A stretch of 64,000 nucleotides of DNA from Limnospira sp050045915 (lineage in GTDB: Bacteria; Cyanobacteriota; Cyanobacteriia; Cyanobacteriales; Microcoleaceae), in NCBI GenBank assembly GCA_050045915.1, contig JBNGCR010000002.1, forward strand, positions 43,300 through 107,299, given 5' to 3'. Each line of letters begins with the position of its first letter. Positions within the stretch are counted from its first letter, which is position 1. Made by a program: the position numbers and the translations under genes. This document shows positions 62,588 to 64,000 of the stretch, piece after piece. Below the pieces are notes generated by a model, which worked only from the letters and a program-made list of their open reading frames with translations, did not search any database and was not told where the DNA came from.

Positions 62588-62616
62588 TATTGCCTGTTGC
62601 CTATTGCCTATTGCCT
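62588..62616. repeat. Short tandem heptamer repeat (TATTGCC)
   Basis: Four units of (C/T)TATTGCC with one GTTGCC variant just beyond the 3' end of the coiled-coil gene. Confidence 0.85.
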
Positions 62617-62620
62617 CTCC

Positions 62621-63118
62621 TCACACGATGCGGTTGACGATCCCCCAAACTTCGCCGTCCGATCGCACATAGGGGACGGAGATATTGCTGAATCCGGTGA
62701 TGAAGGGTTTATAGTACACCTTCCAATAGAGGGGGCTGATTTGGTCGGCGATCGCTTTGAGGGATTTTACCTCTTCGGAGAGCTCCCGGGCGAGGTGGTT
62801 GATGCGATCGGCGTGGACTTGGGCCTGGAGTCGGCTTTCCTCCATTTGCTGTTCGAGGGGGTGGCGGTGACTCCATTGGTCCAATTGTTGCTTTTTGTGG
62901 CGAAGCTGAGTTTTCAGGGCCGCGATCGCATCGTCGATCCCTTTGAGTTCGGCGGATTGGTTGGCGGTTTCCCGGGCCTGGCGCCGGTAGGCTTGGGCGA
63001 TCGCTTGGGGGGAATCGTCTTCTGGGGTGACGGTTTCGATGTGAATCTGCTCCCGTTCCCGTTGCAGTGCCAGAATTTGGGTGCGGATCGCTTCAATTTC
63101 GGCTCGGAGTGATTGCAT
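62621..63118 (-). CDS. Coiled-coil hypothetical protein
   Basis: A 165-residue soluble protein. Residues 1-130 are predicted coiled coil (many E, Q, R and regular leucines/alanines). The C-terminal 35 residues (YWKVYYKPFITGFSNISVPY, VRSDGEVWGIVNRIV) are compact and hydrophobic and form the likely conserved part. No family is recognised. Confidence 0.6.
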   Translation of the reverse strand: MQSLRAEIEAIRTQILALQREREQIHIETVTPEDDSPQAIAQAYRRQARETANQSAELKGIDDAIAALKTQLRHKKQQLDQWSHRHPLEQQMEESRLQAQVHADRINHLARELSEEVKSLKAIADQISPLYWKVYYKPFITGFSNISVPYVRSDGEVWGIVNRIV

Positions 63119-63408
63119 GGCGGGTGTTCCTGAAAATAAACCGGAAAATTGTAACAGTATCTTTACATTTTAAAGGCGGGCGATCGGTTAATATTGCAGA
63201 CCGGATTTGAGTCGAAATCTCCCCTCAATTCCTCAAATCTTCCTTTGAACTCGGGCTGAAACTCCGTCAGGCCACAAGGGACTCCAAGCCTCATCCGCAC
63301 TGCCATGGACGGCGATCGCCCGGGGATCGCGGCGACGGCGTTTCTTTACTTAAGTTTATATCAGTCGAAGCGATCGCTCATCCAAATGTTAAGTTTAGTT
63401 TAATACCC

Positions 63409-63436
63409 TTGCACTTATCTCTGAGGGTGGTAAATT
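63409..63436 (+). promoter_or_regulatory. Candidate promoter for the long non-coding tract
   Basis: TTGCAC (63409-63414) and TAAATT (63431-63436) with a 16-base spacer. A small hairpin GAAGC/GCTTC follows at 63443-63459. It would read into the duplicated module at 63556-63836. Confidence 0.4.
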
Positions 63437-63555
63437 AGTAATTGAAGCGAATAAAGCTTCAGTTGACAGATACCAAAGCGATGTTCATTCTGTCTGTTTG
63501 AAATCTCGAAGGAGGCTAAAACACATCCCAACTTGTTCATCGCCCATGTAATCGA

Positions 63556-63659
63556 AACTAGGAGGTCAAACACTGTTTCATTTCACATCTGTCATGTTTG
63601 AGAGCAGCGCCGCCCGTGCTTGCTGATATTTCCTCTACTGATTAAACGGGAGCCATGCA
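63556..63659 (+). ncRNA. Duplicated leader-like module, copy 1
   Basis: Begins AACTAGGAGGT, then CTGTTTCATTTCACATCTGTC, CAGCGCC, ATATTTCCTC and ends GGGAGCCATGCA. Copy 2 (63726-63836) has the same blocks in the same order. CCTC and GGGAG can pair, which would sequester the GGGAG. The GGGAGCCATG end looks like a ribosome binding site and start, giving only a three-residue frame here. RNA identity is inference. Confidence 0.4.
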
Positions 63660-63725
63660 CACCTAACATTTAGGTTTCGATGTAACTCCAACTTAACTAA
63701 ACACATTCGAGGAAATCACTCGGTA

Positions 63726-63836
63726 AACTAGGAGGTTCCTAAGCTGTTCATTCTAACATCTGTCTCGTCAAAACGCGGTAACAGCGCCCACAGAAATTTC
63801 TCATACTTCCTCCGATAATGACAGGGGAGCCATGCA
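63726..63836 (+). ncRNA. Duplicated leader-like module, copy 2
   Basis: AACTAGGAGGT, CTGTTCATTCTAACATCTGTC, CAGCGCC, ATACTTCCTC and GGGAGCCATGCA. From the final ATG (63832) a 13-codon frame runs to a TAA at 63873. The spacing between copies is 170-177 bp. No longer gene follows within the window. Confidence 0.4.
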
Positions 63837-63924
63837 ACTGGATACGGATTCAGTTCACCTCCAGATAGTCTAAATCAACAAGAGGAGATCCCTGGGAAAT
63901 AGGATGGGTGCTGTTGCTGTTTTG

Positions 63925-64000
63925 GGGAATAGGGAGTAGGGAGTCGGGAGTAGGGAATAGGGAATAGGGAATAGGGAATAGGGAATAGGGAATAGGGAAT
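63925..64000. repeat. Long heptamer tandem repeat (GGGAATA/GGGAGTA)
   Basis: About ten heptamers reach the end of the window: GGGAATA, GGGAGTA, GGGAGTC, then six or more GGGAATA. The same units make up the core of family A elements. No unique spacers, so it is not a CRISPR array. Confidence 0.9.

Noticed and set aside
63925..64000. Possible CRISPR array at the window end
   Set aside because: Units are seven bases with no unique spacers; it is a short tandem repeat.
1..64000. tRNA or rRNA genes
   Set aside because: No T-loop-like GTTC-A/G-A-N-C motifs with matching arms and no rRNA-like sequence were seen by eye; a tRNAscan run would be needed to exclude them fully.

Overview
The window is a piece of a cyanobacterial chromosome. 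The GCGATCGC octamer (HIP1 palindrome) occurs throughout, and several genes belong to cyanobacterial or plastid-related families: a FutA-type iron binder, a RpaB/Ycf27-type response regulator, a cyAbrB regulator, a PAP/fibrillin protein, a PCP-reductase-domain protein and a Mo-nitrogenase C-domain protein. The load of heptamer/octamer repeats and MITE-like repeats suggests a filamentous, Oscillatoriales-type genome, but the sequence alone does not fix the genus. I saw no rRNA, tRNA, CRISPR array or intact transposase gene.

Layout. Positions 1-7 kb hold iron uptake (futA), a small membrane protein, an alpha/beta hydrolase, a RibD-like reductase, a peptidogalycan-type acyltransferase and two envelope proteins of unknown role. 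Positions 7-11.6 kb hold a repeat protein, a DHH-CBS-CCA fusion (tRNA 3' end nucleotidyltransferase) and a VOC protein. Positions 11.6-12.7 kb are accessory: a MITE, an AT-rich GNAT gene and a structured-RNA candidate. Positions 12.7-27 kb hold an NFACT/RqcH-like protein, an MFS pump with an Old Yellow Enzyme, an AI-2E-type permease, a broken PEP-CTERM gene, remA-gmk with a TPR-GNAT fusion, PBP2, a diguanylate cyclase and a CPA2 antiporter with stress-protein domains. Positions 27-33.5 kb hold a Mo-nitrogenase C-domain protein, UspA, leuB, a GH9 glycosidase coupled to a PPC-domain gene, a RpaB-like regulator and a ribbon-helix-helix protein.

Positions 33.5-48 kb hold an SLC13 permease with RCK domains, an EF-G paralogue, sppA, fni, pyrR, cbiB, an Rrf2 regulator, a cyAbrB gene, moxR, ribF and an MBL-fold hydrolase. 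Positions 48-56.6 kb hold two copies of a non-coding mobile element on either side of an alpha/beta-hydrolase pseudoenzyme candidate, a PCP-red protein, tpiA and folP, followed by a fibrillin, a DUF1176 protein, an MDR oxidoreductase and a methyltransferase. Positions 56.6-64 kb hold a lytic transglycosylase, a secreted barrel-like protein, a PcrA/UvrD helicase, a coiled-coil protein and a long non-coding tract with a tandem-duplicated leader-like module that ends in heptamer repeats.

The genes are mostly monocistronic or in pairs (remA-gmk-TPR/GNAT, tpiA-folP, GH9-PPC), which is usual for cyanobacteria. The most unusual signal is the pair of ~350-366 bp elements at 48147-48497 (minus) and 52412-52777 (plus). 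They share short conserved blocks, and between the blocks a series of hairpins sits at matching positions with different sequences but preserved pairing. Their ends look like IS200/IS605 ends, and no protein is encoded. They look like solitary omega-RNA/HEARO-like mobile RNAs. The duplicated module at 63.5-63.85 kb and three MITE-like families (called A, B and C here) are the next most interesting.
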